Shown here one piece after another: positions 54,593-63,522 of a DNA stretch of 64,000 bases. The notes below the pieces were generated by a model, which was given only the letters and a program-made list of their open reading frames with translations, made no database searches and had not been told where the DNA came from. How positions within the stretch are numbered: the first letter of the stretch is position 1; each line of letters starts with the position of its first letter. The DNA comes from Ahaetulla prasina (lineage: Eukaryota; Chordata; Lepidosauria; Squamata; Colubridae): NCBI RefSeq assembly GCF_028640845.1, contig NC_080548.1:21219821-21283820 (forward strand), given 5' to 3'. The position numbers were made by a program, and so were the translations under genes.

Positions 54593-55002
54593 CCCTTGGC
54601 CCAGGATCCATTCACAGGTAAATCCCAAATGTGAATATTATGTGCCCACCAGTGGTGGGTTTCAAAAATGTTTACTAGCGGTTCTGTGGGTGTGGCTTGG
54701 TGGGCGTGGCAAGGGAAGGATACTGTAAAATCTCCATTCCCTCCCCACTCCAGGGGAAGGATATTTCAAAATCCCCATTTCCTCCCGATCAGCTGGGACT
54801 CAGGCAGAGAATAGATGGGGGCAGGGCCAGTCAGAATTTTTACTACCAGTTCTCCAAACTACTCAAAATTTCTGCTACCGGTTCTCCAGAACTGGTCAGA
54901 ACCTGCTGAAACCCACCCCAGACACACACACACACACACACAAAACCCTTGGCCCAGGATCCATTCACGAGTCAACCCCAAAGGTGACCATTATGTGCCC
55001 AC
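54557..55002. repeat. Direct repeat flanking a MITE
   Basis: (CA)n plus a 61-bp segment (AAAACCCTTGGCCCAGGATC ... TTATGTGCCCAC) occurs at 54557-54649 and 54922-55002. A hAT MITE fills 54650-54921. Confidence 0.85.
54650..54921. mobile_element. hAT MITE, CAGTGGTGGGTTTCA family
   Basis: Left end CAGTGGTGGGTTTCA, right end TGAAACCCACCCCAG; two 41-bp blocks inside. The flanks do not form an 8-bp TSD because the surroundings are duplicated. Confidence 0.8.
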
Positions 55003-55111
55003 TTGATGTCACCGTTTTAATGTTCTGAACTCATGATGTTGTGGAGGGGATTTAAATTCCCGGCTTTTCCTGCCCTTAGCTAGACAAGGCAAAACACTGA
55101 ATATGTTTTAA

Positions 55112-55186
55112 CGCAGGGGTCTCCAACCTTGGCAATTTTAAGCCTGGAGGACTTCAACTCCCAGAATTCCCCAAGCCAGCAAAGCT
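55112..55186. mobile_element. Foldback MITE, left half
   Basis: CAGGGGTCTCCAACCTTGGC to AGCCAGCAAAGC, then a break at the palindrome centre. The right half appears at 55648-55725. Confidence 0.7.
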
Positions 55187-55647
55187 GAGTTTATGACTGT
55201 CATTTCTGGATTGCAGGATATAAACTTCAAAATTAAGTGTGCTTCTCCCCAGATTGTAAAGTCCCTTCCAGTCAGTCACCGGGCAGATTTATGACTCTGC
55301 CGTTTGGGCACAATCATAACAAGTTTTACATTCCATCAGCAAACTCGTCTTTCTAATTCCTTTTAAAACCTGTGATTTTGGATACAGCCAGCCTTGCGTA
55401 TAACATTAAGTCATGCTTTATATCAAGGGGTCACCAACCTTTCGGACCTCAGGGACCACTAAATTCATAATTTTAAATCCCGAGGACCACTAATATGAAT
55501 TTTTAAAAAAAGAAAAATAGTATTTAGTGCAATATAAAAAAATGCAAATAATTTTTTTGCAGACCATCAAATTTTTCTCACAGACCACCAGTGGTCCACG
55601 GACCACTTTGTATCGCTTTATATCGCCCATGGTAACCTCGATGTAAA
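55187..55647 (+). repeat. Segment duplicated from/with 60140-60545
   Basis: TGGATTGCAGGATATAAACT, TCCCTTCCAGTCAGTCACCG and GCCAGCCTTGCGTATAACAT occur here and at 60.14-60.39 kb. Both copies are interrupted after the same CTTTATAT, by different MITEs. The 60-kb copy runs on into a CR1 whose first ~25 bp are also present here. Confidence 0.8.
55424..55615. mobile_element. hAT-like MITE, CAAGGGGTCACCAACC type
   Basis: Flanked by CTTTATAT at 55416-55423 and 55616-55623. Left end CAAGGGGTCACCAACC; the interior has GGACCACTAA and GGTCCACGGACCAC. The right TIR is degraded. Confidence 0.65.
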
Positions 55648-55725
55648 AAAAACTGGCTGGGAAATTCTGGGAGTTGAATTCCTCCAGGCTTAAAGTTGCC
55701 AAGGTTAGAGACTCCTGCTTTAAAA
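55648..55725. mobile_element. Foldback MITE, right half
   Basis: ACTGGCTGGGAAATTCTGGG to GGTTAGAGACTCCTG, complementary to 55112-55186. Confidence 0.7.
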
Positions 55726-56860
55726 AAGATCCTCTCTGCCTTTTCCAACATTGTGTGTGTGTGTCTATCTGTCTGTCTGTCCATCCCTTAGAAGAAGGCA
55801 CTAATCAGAGCCACTCCAGGAGTCTTAAGGAGCAAAGGAAGAATATTTTTGTCAAGCAGAGGGTAACATAAAGGCTGGAGGAAGCTCAGGGCAGCTTTTG
55901 AAGATCTCTGGCGTCTCGAGAGCGTCCAGAACAGGGGGAGATGGAGACAGAGAAGTCAAGCAGACACCTTTGATTTGTTACAAGAGAGGAGGGGAGAGAG
56001 AGAGAGAGAGAGAGCTAGAGTAGGTTCTTAGAAGCTGCTTGCCACCTGGACGGATGCCAGAGCCTCCAAAGCAGACGTGCCAAGCTGTAATTGCAGACAG
56101 ACAGCTTTAGAAAGAGGAGGCATTTTTATTTTTATTTTATTTTATTTTTTAACTTGTTTTAAGGTAATGAACTGGTCTCCGGTCTTCAGGTTCAGAAGTT
56201 CACTGCCCTGCACCCACCCCACCCCCTCCCCTCCCCATCTCTTCTTCGTGCCCACCACTTCTCAAGGAAGGCTTGCCTCTTTTCCCACCGGGCTGACCTC
56301 CCTGAATTCAGACAAATTAGCCGAAAGCAGAGAAGGAGGGCCTGTCTCTTCTTGTTTTGCCGAGAGACTGGATGGAGATGAAGTTTAAGACTCTAGGGGC
56401 CATCTGCTCATCCATTCCCCCGATTGAGGGGTGGGGTGATGATAGGCCCTGCTTTACGAACAAGCCTTCGTTTCAAAAGGCTGTATGTCAAGAGCCTTGC
56501 CAACATAATTTATTTTTCTGAATTGATATCTTGCCTTCCTGGAGTAATCCAACACTCAAGGCAACAAGAATTTTTTTTTTAAAGAAAATCTGAGAGGTAT
56601 CCTCTTCCTAAAGCACTGGAAGAGTTTGGTGTGCTGTTTCTTGCAACAGGAAGGAGAGGCCTTCTTCGGAAGGACCTTTGCTGAGCCACGCAGCTGACCA
56701 GGGTCTTTGGAGGAAAGGCCATCTCACTGAGAGTCCAATCTTAAACCATTTAGGGTTTTTAAAAGTCAAACGTGAACTTAGATGTTGCCTGATAGGCAAC
56801 TGATAGCCAAGGCAAACCTTTCATAGATGCTCATATGATCCCTGTGTTTTGCATCAGTCG
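55726..56860. other. Unique sequence
   Basis: A (TCTG)n tract near 55760 and a (GA)n near 55995. No gene recognised. Confidence 0.4.
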
Positions 56861-57115
56861 GAATAGAATAGAATAGGAGACTATAGAATAGAATAGAATA
56901 GAATAGAATAGAATAGAATAGAATAGAATAGAATAGAATAGAATAGAATAGAATAGGAGACAATAGAATAGAATAGAATAGAATAGAATAGAATAGAATA
57001 GAATAGAATAGAATAGAATAGAATAGGACACTAGAGAAGAGAAGAGAAGAGAAGAGAAGAGAAGAGAAGAGAAGAGAAGAGAAGAGAAGAGAAGAGAAGA
57101 GAAGAGAAGAGAAGA
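56861..57115. repeat. (AATAG)n to (AAGAG)n compound microsatellite
   Basis: Two AATAG blocks separated by GGAGACAATAG-type interruptions are followed at 57033 by a switch to AAGAG. No Snake1 3' end adjoins it, but CR1-like TTGGAGATCTTCTATTCC follows. Confidence 0.95.
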
Positions 57116-57540
57116 AAAGGACCTTGGAGATCTTCTATTCCAATCCCCTGCTCTGGGAAGCTAGAATGGCCTACAAAGGCCATTTTCCTCTATTAGCCAC
57201 TTTTTGGCTCTTTTACTTGAGGATCACATTAATGCAAGGCGCTCATCAAACCGCAGTGATGTTTGGTATATTCAAGAATTTTCAGGCCAAGCAAAAGTAG
57301 GTAGTGTAGCGCTTGTAGGCACCCTTGTATATTAGGGTAGCTCCCTTGGGGTGCAACAGCCTCCCTGCTTTTTTTCAATTCCTTTCTTTGTTGATCAAAT
57401 GCTGGCATGCCTCCAGGTACAGTATAATCATAAACATGTGGTAGGATAGCTGCAGCCTAATGTTTTGTGTAAAAAGTACATTTATCTGTTCAGGGGGGAA
57501 AAAAGGAAAGGTTAGTCTGTGGTGATTGTCTTTGGGTAAA
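57116..57540. other. CR1 tail remnant then unique sequence
   Basis: 57118-57150 resembles a minus-strand CR1 3' UTR (TTGGAGATCTTCTATTCCAA). The rest is unique. Confidence 0.4.
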
Positions 57541-57690
57541 GGTGTATTTTTTGACTGAACATGCCCACACCATGTTCAGTCTCTTTTTAAAGAGACTGGA
57601 CAAAGTGGGTATATTCAGTCAAAAAGCACACCATTATCCGGAGACAACCAACCCCAGTCAAGGTGTGCTCTTTGATTGAACATACCCACC
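57541..57690. repeat. Hairpin with third direct arm
   Basis: 57541-57568 and 57605-57632 are 28-bp inverted arms (24 of 28 pair) with an inner 9-bp hairpin CAGTCTCTT/AAGAGACTG. A third copy of the arm follows at 57663-57690. Confidence 0.8.
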
Positions 57691-57692
57691 AT

Positions 57693-57866
57693 CAGTGGTG
57701 GGTTGCCCCCCCGGTCCGGACCGGTTCTACAGAACCGGTAGTAAAACTGGCGGGAGGCTCCGCCCACTGACCCTAACGTCATCAAAAGTGATCTGCGCAT
57801 ACACAGAAGGACACGCGCGTGGGCACGATACGAACCGGTAGTAAAGGTAAGTAGAACCCACCCCTG
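57693..57866. mobile_element. hAT MITE, CAGTGGTGGGTTGCC type
   Basis: Perfect TSD CCCACCAT (57685-57692 and 57867-57874). Ends CAGTGGTGGGTT and AACCCACCCCTG; paired GAACCGGTAGTAAA motifs inside. Confidence 0.9.
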
Positions 57867-58046
57867 CCCACCATGTTATCACCTTATCATCTGAAAAAGG
57901 TCCACAGGTACTCACAGCTGTGACTTTACCCAGGTGCCATAAAATGTTCTGAGCACCCTTTTGATCTACCGCTGAGATCAAAAAGGGATTATGTGACTCT
58001 GCCACCCAAACAAATGACCTATCCAGAAGAACAATAGGTATGTATA

Positions 58047-58805
58047 CAGGGGTGGTATTCACATACTGTTGTGACCCAGGTTCCTGGACCCGGACTCCTG
58101 GACTCGGGTGATTCAGAAAGTGAGGGAGAAGACCTGGCAAGCCCTGCTTCTCTTGAGCTCTTTCCCTCCCTGGCACCCACTCAAAGGGAGGAGGAGGGGC
58201 CGGCAAGGCCTGATTCCCTGGAGCCTTCTTCTGATTTGGCAACGCCCCAAGAACAGTTTTGGAGTGATGCAAGACTGCGCAGGCGTGACCGGCGCGCGCA
58301 GCAGAAGCAGCGTTGGGATAAAGCCAAGTCATAATTGTCATGCAGTGACATCTGCAGAGACTATAAATAGGAGGCGGGACTTCCTGGTTTTTTGTCTTGG
58401 ACAAAGCAATGAATTTGCGCGGGCAAACTGTATCAATGGAGGGAAGAATATATTCGTGAGTAATTCTGGCCTTATCTGTAATTTCCTTGTTATCTCCAGA
58501 AACTTGGCAGGCCCCTTTGATCTACCGCTGAGACATTTATATATATGTAAATAAATCAGAAAAGGAGGCCTCTGACTGACTCTTTGCTGGAAGTATTGGG
58601 GGAAGGGAAACAGAACACATACCTTAGTACCAGTTCACAAATGTGAGCGTGCACGTGCCATCTCCCTGCATGTGCAGGGCCTTCTGCGCATGCATAGAGC
58701 ATCAAAAACAGGACATGATGATGTCCGGGCGGGTGGGCGGAGCCTCCTGCAGCAGTAGCTACCAGTTCACCCGAACCAGGTAGAACCGGCAGAATCCTAC
58801 CACTG
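58047..58805. mobile_element. hAT MITE containing a solo LTR
   Basis: Ends CAGGGGTGGTATTCAC and GAATCCTACCACTG; flanks TATGTATA and TATGTCTA match at 7 of 8 bases. A 551-bp LTR lies 15 bp inside the left end. Confidence 0.85.
58067..58617 (+). mobile_element. Solo LTR with perfect 5-bp TSD
   Basis: Starts TGTTGTGACCCAGG, ends AAACAGAACA, TSD CATAC at 58062-58066 and 58618-58622. TATA box TATAAATA near 58373, AATAAA near 58551. Terminal TGTTGTG links it to the LTRs at 25426, 42119 and 50223. The reading frames on both strands across it are not conserved proteins. Confidence 0.9.
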
Positions 58806-59142
58806 TATGTCTATGTGTATCAGTTATTCAATGGACATTAAGTTCATTCATGCTTTAATAACTTGATTTTGAGGAATTATTACTACCGACGTCTTTCCAG
58901 GGCTATCTTTTTCACTGGTGCCTAAATTTAAGCGCTGGATATCTAAAATATGTATGTGTCTGGAAATGCCTGTGGGCCCGGGTGTAATTTCTACGCTCTG
59001 CAGACTTTGATTTCCTTTGCTGGTATGTGAGTTCAAGGCAAGGTCTTACTTGAGTTGTGGAAGTAGCATTCGTGGGCATCACTGGCAAGGTGTGAAGAGA
59101 AAGTTCAAACAAAGCTTCCCCTTCAAAGCAGGTTCAGAGTAT
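58806..59142. other. Unique sequence
   Basis: No feature recognised. Confidence 0.35.
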
Positions 59143-59155
59143 TTCCAAATTTTAG

Positions 59156-59507
59156 GTAAAGGTAAAGGTTCCTCTTGCACATATGTGCTAGTTGTTCCTG
59201 ACTCTACAGGGCGGTGCCCATCTCCATTTCAAAGCCAAAGAGCCAGCGCTGTCCGAAAACACCTCCGCGGTCATTAGGCCAGCATGACTAAATGCCAAAG
59301 GCGCACGGAACGCTGCTACCTTCCCACCAAAGGTGGTCCCTATTTTTCTACTTGCATTTTTTTTTATGTGGTTTCGAATTGCTAGGTTGGCAGAAGCTGG
59401 GACAAGTCACGGGAGCTCACCCCGTTACGCGGCACTAGGGATTTGAACCGCTGAACTGCCGGCCTTTGTATCGACAAGCTCAGCGTCTTAGCCACTGAGC
59501 CACCAAG
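59156..59507 (-). mobile_element. Sauria-type tRNA SINE
   Basis: Full-length minus-strand copy. Perfect 13-bp TSD TTCCAAATTTTAG (59143-59155 and 59508-59520). Confidence 0.95.
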
Positions 59508-59520
59508 TTCCAAATTTTAG

Positions 59521-59590
59521 TTGGCCCCTAAAGAAAACAAACTCCCGTCTCCACCCTGCTTTGTCACTGTCACTTCTATGCATCTTGAAG

Positions 59591-59624
<34 letters not shown>

Positions 59625-60139
59625 ATCTTCCGCACTGCTTTCTATGCAAGGAAGAACTCAGTGATTTTGTTAGACACGGGAGATAATGAAATCTGAAATT
59701 AACATCCCAAGAAATTTCCTCCTTCCTATCTCTTCTTTTAATCCCCAATATGGCAGGGTCCTTTGGGTACAACCAGAAGCTCGTTTAGCCACCCCAGAGA
59801 TTCCTCAAGACTTTTTTTTTCCCCTAGTTGTATAATAAGAGGGTTTTGAATAGCAGCCAGCCTGTCTCCAGCAAGTGCCTTTACCCACTTCCTCAACCCA
59901 CCTCTGCTGTTTTCTCCTCTCCTCACAAAGAGAGCCAGGTAAACAGATTGAAGCCTTCATGCCCTTGGGCACCAACTAACAACTCTCCAGGCAAGAGTTC
60001 AGTTGGTCTTTTCCAAGCAATTCCTTCCAAATCGGCAACTTAATGTGTGCCTCAGTCAGAATATATCCTACGCAGAGTTTGCTCCACAGAATGCTTCTTA
60101 GAATCAGACACACTGAACTGGGGAGAAAGAGGCATTAGG
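59521..60139. other. Unique sequence with (GT)n
   Basis: A (GT)n at about 59592-59621. No gene recognised. Confidence 0.4.
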
Positions 60140-60386
60140 GTTTATGAATATCATTTCTGGATTGCAGGATATAAACTTCAAAATAAAGTGTGCTTCTCCC
60201 CAGATTGCAAAGTCCCTTCCAGTCAGTCACCGGTTCTCAACGCGGGCAAATTTATAACTCTGCCGTTTGGGCACAATGATAACAAGTTTTACATTCCATC
60301 CGCAAACTCGTCTTTCTAATTCCTTTTAAAACCTGTGATTTTGGATACAGCCAGCCTTGCGTATAACATTAAATCATGCTTTATAT
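60140..60386 (+). repeat. Segment shared with 55187-55423
   Basis: Near-identical text to the 55.2-kb segment, with an extra GTTCTCAACGC after CAGTCACCG here. Confidence 0.85.
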
Positions 60387-60508
60387 CAGGGGTCTCCAAC
60401 CTTGGCAACTTTAAGCCTGGAGGACTTCAACTCCCAGAATTCCCCAGCCAGCAAAGCTGGCTGAGGAAAGTCCTCCAGGCTTAAAGCTGCCAAGGTTGGA
60501 GACCCCTG
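60387..60508. mobile_element. Foldback hAT MITE
   Basis: Palindrome with perfect TSD CTTTATAT (60379-60386 and 60509-60516). Right arm slightly shortened in the middle. Confidence 0.9.
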
Positions 60509-60524
60509 CTTTATATCACCCATG

Positions 60525-60985
60525 GTTGCCACGATGTAAAAAAGATGTAGAGACTCTAGAAAGAGTACAGAGAAGAGCAACAAAGATGATTAGGGGACTG
60601 GAGGCTAAACCGTATGAAGAACGGTTGCAGGAACTGGGTATGTCTAGTCTGATGAAAAGAAGGATATGATAGCAGTGTTTCAACATCTCAGGGGCAACCC
60701 CAAAGAGGGAGTCAAGCTCTTCTCCAAAGCACCTGAAGGAGGAAAAGAAGCAATGGGTGGAAACTAATCAAGGAGAGAAGCAATTTAGAACTAAGGAGAA
60801 ATTTCCTGACAGAACAATTAATCAGTGGAACAACTTGCCTCCAGAAGTTGTAAATGCTCCAACACTGGAAGTTTTTTAAAAAATGTTGGACAACCATTTG
60901 TCTGAAGTGGTGTAGGGTTTCCTGCCTAATCAGGGAGTTGGACTAGAAGACCTCCAAGGTCCCTTCCAACTCTGTTATTCTAAAT
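60525..60985 (+). mobile_element. CR1 LINE 3' end
   Basis: Starts GGTTGCCACGATGTAAAAAA, encodes [18 protein letters not shown] and [11 protein letters not shown], has deletions around 60664 and 60812, and ends with GACCTCCAAGGTCCC and TTCCAACTCTGTTATTCTA. Confidence 0.9.
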
Positions 60986-61407
60986 AAGGAATACCATGGT
61001 TTGATCTGTTGTTCACCGATTACATTGTTCATACTGCACATGCTGAGCAAACCATGGATTACCAATTTTCATAGTCTTGTGTCCCCACAATCACTGGTCT
61101 CACCTGTCCCGCCTGTCAGGCACAGGGTTTTGCGACGGTTTTTGGTTTTAAAAGTTTGGGACTGCCAATTCAAAACTAAATCGGAATTACCCGCCAAAGA
61201 AGAAAGGTGTGAAGAGGAGACGCATGGGAAAAAAAGGATAAAAGGCTAGAAGAGAGAAATGGAAAAGTCCTATCCTTTATGCCGTTTGCCAAAGATCACA
61301 CCCTTCTCCTTCAATATAATTAACCCAGATTGCTCCATAAGCATTATAATCTGCTTCATCCATAAGCATTCACTCGCTAATGATATGCAAATCTTTGGGG
61401 AAGCTGT
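60986..61407. other. Unique sequence
   Basis: No feature recognised. Confidence 0.35.
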
Positions 61408-61415
61408 GCTCCTTA

Positions 61416-61778
61416 AAGGTAAAGGTAAAGCTTCCCCTCACACATACTTGTTAGTCGTTCCCGACTCTAGGGGGCGGTGCTCATCTCTGTTTCAAAGCCG
61501 AAGAGCCAGCGCTGTCAGAACACGTCTCCGTGGTCATGTGGCCTGCATGATTCAATGCCAAAGGCACATGGAACGCTGTTACCTTCCCACCAAAGATGCT
61601 CCCTATTTTTCTACTTGCATTTTTTAAGTGCTTTCGAATTGCTAGGTTGGCAGAAGCTGGGACAAGTAACGGGAGCTCACCCCCTTACACAGCAGCACTA
61701 GGGATTCGAACCACTGAATTGTCGACCTTTCAATTGACAAGCTCAGCGTCTTACCCGCTAAGCCACCGCGTCCCTCTT
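61416..61778 (-). mobile_element. Sauria-type tRNA SINE
   Basis: Full-length minus-strand copy flanked by TGCTCCTTA on both sides (61407-61415 and 61779-61787). Confidence 0.9.
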
Positions 61779-61833
61779 TGCTCCTTACACTCATGCATTA
61801 CACTCATTACAGTCATGCTGTATATCAATGTTC

Positions 61834-61970
61834 CAGTGGTGGGATTCAGCCAGTTCGCACCACTTCGGGAAAACCGGTTGTTAACTTTCTGAGCAGTTTG
61901 GCAAGCTGGTTGTTGGAAGAAATCATTAGGGCAGAGAACCGGTTGTTAAATTAATTGAATCCCACCACTG
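61834..61970. mobile_element. hAT MITE, CAGTGGTGGGATTCA family
   Basis: Perfect TSD CAATGTTC (61826-61833 and 61971-61978). 137 bp, the best preserved of three copies. Confidence 0.95.
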
Positions 61971-61978
61971 CAATGTTC

Positions 61979-62275
61979 CTCAGCCTCGGCGACATGAAGA
62001 TGTGTGGACTTCAACTCCCAGAATTCCCCAGCAGTGCTGTATTTCTCCTTCCCAGGGAGTTGGCTCACACTTCTCCCAAAAGCAGGTAGCCAGAATCCCA
62101 TCCAGCCTTCATTCTCCTTTCACTAAATGGAATGATGACAAGATGCCATAACATCTCAGCTCATAATGGAAAAGGGGAAATCTTAGGAAATGGGAGGTGG
62201 GAAATTTACTACCAGCAGGAAATTGTCAGCCTTGGAGCACCAGAGGAAATCTTGCAACTGTTATCTCTGCATTTC
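61979..62275. other. Partial foldback arm and unique sequence
   Basis: 61979-62031 contains GTGTGGACTTCAACTCCCAG, a single foldback-MITE arm. The rest is unique. Confidence 0.4.
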
Positions 62276-62283
62276 CTCTGGAG

Positions 62284-62418
62284 CAGGGGTCTCCAACCTT
62301 GAGAACTTTAAGACTTGTGGACTTCAACTCCCAGAATTTCTCAGCCAGCTTTGCTGGCTGAGGTATTCTGGGAGTTGAAGTCCACAAGTCTTAAAGTTAC
62401 CAAGGTTGGGGACCCCTG
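62284..62418. mobile_element. Foldback hAT MITE
   Basis: Palindrome with perfect TSD CTCTGGAG (62276-62283 and 62419-62426). Confidence 0.9.
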
Positions 62419-62644
62419 CTCTGGAGCATCACCTGAGGCATCACCAGCTCCAGTCCAGCGCCAGTCCAGTCCGGCCAGTTCCTGTGGACCAAGATCAGTT
62501 GCTGTGCACCAATCTGAGGTATGGAAAGGACCAGAGATTCTCTTGAGATAGTTATGAGATGGGCAAATACAGAAATATGGATGAACTGTTTCTTCCTCTA
62601 TTCAGAGTTACTCTTCAACAACCCAAGCCGATTTCAATAAGGCA

Positions 62645-62805
62645 ACCTGATACAGAGGCAATCTAGAACTAAGGAGAAACTTCCTAACAGTGAAAGCAAT
62701 CAGCCGATGGAATAAATAGCTTGCATTTAGAAGTTGTCGGTTCTCCATCACTGGAGGCTTTCAAAGAGACTGGACAACCATTTATCTGAAATGGCACAGG
62801 GCATA
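62645..62805 (+). mobile_element. CR1 LINE fragment
   Basis: CTAGAACTAAGGAGAAACTTC, ATCACTGGAGGCTTTCAAAG and a degraded tail. Followed by a short tandem repeat of CATAATCTTACATATAACAA up to 62860. Confidence 0.75.
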
Positions 62806-62865
62806 ATCTTACATATAACAACATAATCTTACATATAACAATCTTACATATAACAACAGCTGCCA

Positions 62866-63522
62866 GGACTTCCGGTTTGGCTCCGCTGTGTTAATGGCGG
62901 CAATTTCAGTCCGCCCGTTCTTTGTGATTCTGTGAGAGCTGTTTAGACAGTGCTAATCTTCTGTCAACAGCTCGTAAATCTCTGCCTCGGGCAAAGAGGG
63001 GGAGATGAGCATTTGAACTGAAGTTTGAGCCCCCAAGAAAAGCCCCAGAATGATTTCTGGTGGTTTGATGGGAAACGCTCCTTCGATAGTTCAAAAAAGC
63101 TCCAGAGTCCAGAACGCCTCTGCAAAAGCAGAGCAAAACGCAGCGTCCATCTCCGTGACTGAAGAGGATTTATGATAAATTTTCAACACGGAAGAATCGA
63201 AAGCAGGAAGGCTGGCATTTGCTTGTAAGATGATTTTAACTCCCTGACAGAGAAGTTATTTGAAGAGTGGAGATGAAGAAAGATGGCTTTGTTTTTGAAA
63301 GTGAAAGCTAAGGAAATGCTGATTACAATTGCTGGTGTGGAACCTCTAAGAAGAAAATAACAAGATTTTTTTTCTAAATGGAATTCTTTTTAAAAAAATC
63401 TATTTCTTTTTATTATCTTTTTTTTACAGTGTTTAAGAAGAAAAATTTATTGGGTTTTTTTTCTTTTATTCCTCCCCTTTTTTTTTTTTCTTCTTCTTCT
63501 TCTTGATATTACTTAGTTTAAA
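62866..63522 (+). mobile_element. L1-like LINE 5' UTR
   Basis: The stretch from TGCCAGGACTTCCGGTTTGG to the ORF1 start has a GC-rich beginning and T-rich end and no repeats of other families. Its position directly before ORF1 suggests an internal-promoter 5' UTR. The exact 5' end is uncertain. Confidence 0.5.

Noticed and set aside
57727..58404. 225-aa minus-strand ORF
   Set aside because: It crosses MITE and solo-LTR boundaries and has no recognisable domain.
11608..61778. tRNA-like A and B boxes at many places
   Set aside because: All sit in SINE heads with SINE bodies and TSDs; none folds as a complete tRNA with an intact anticodon arm and acceptor that I could confirm.
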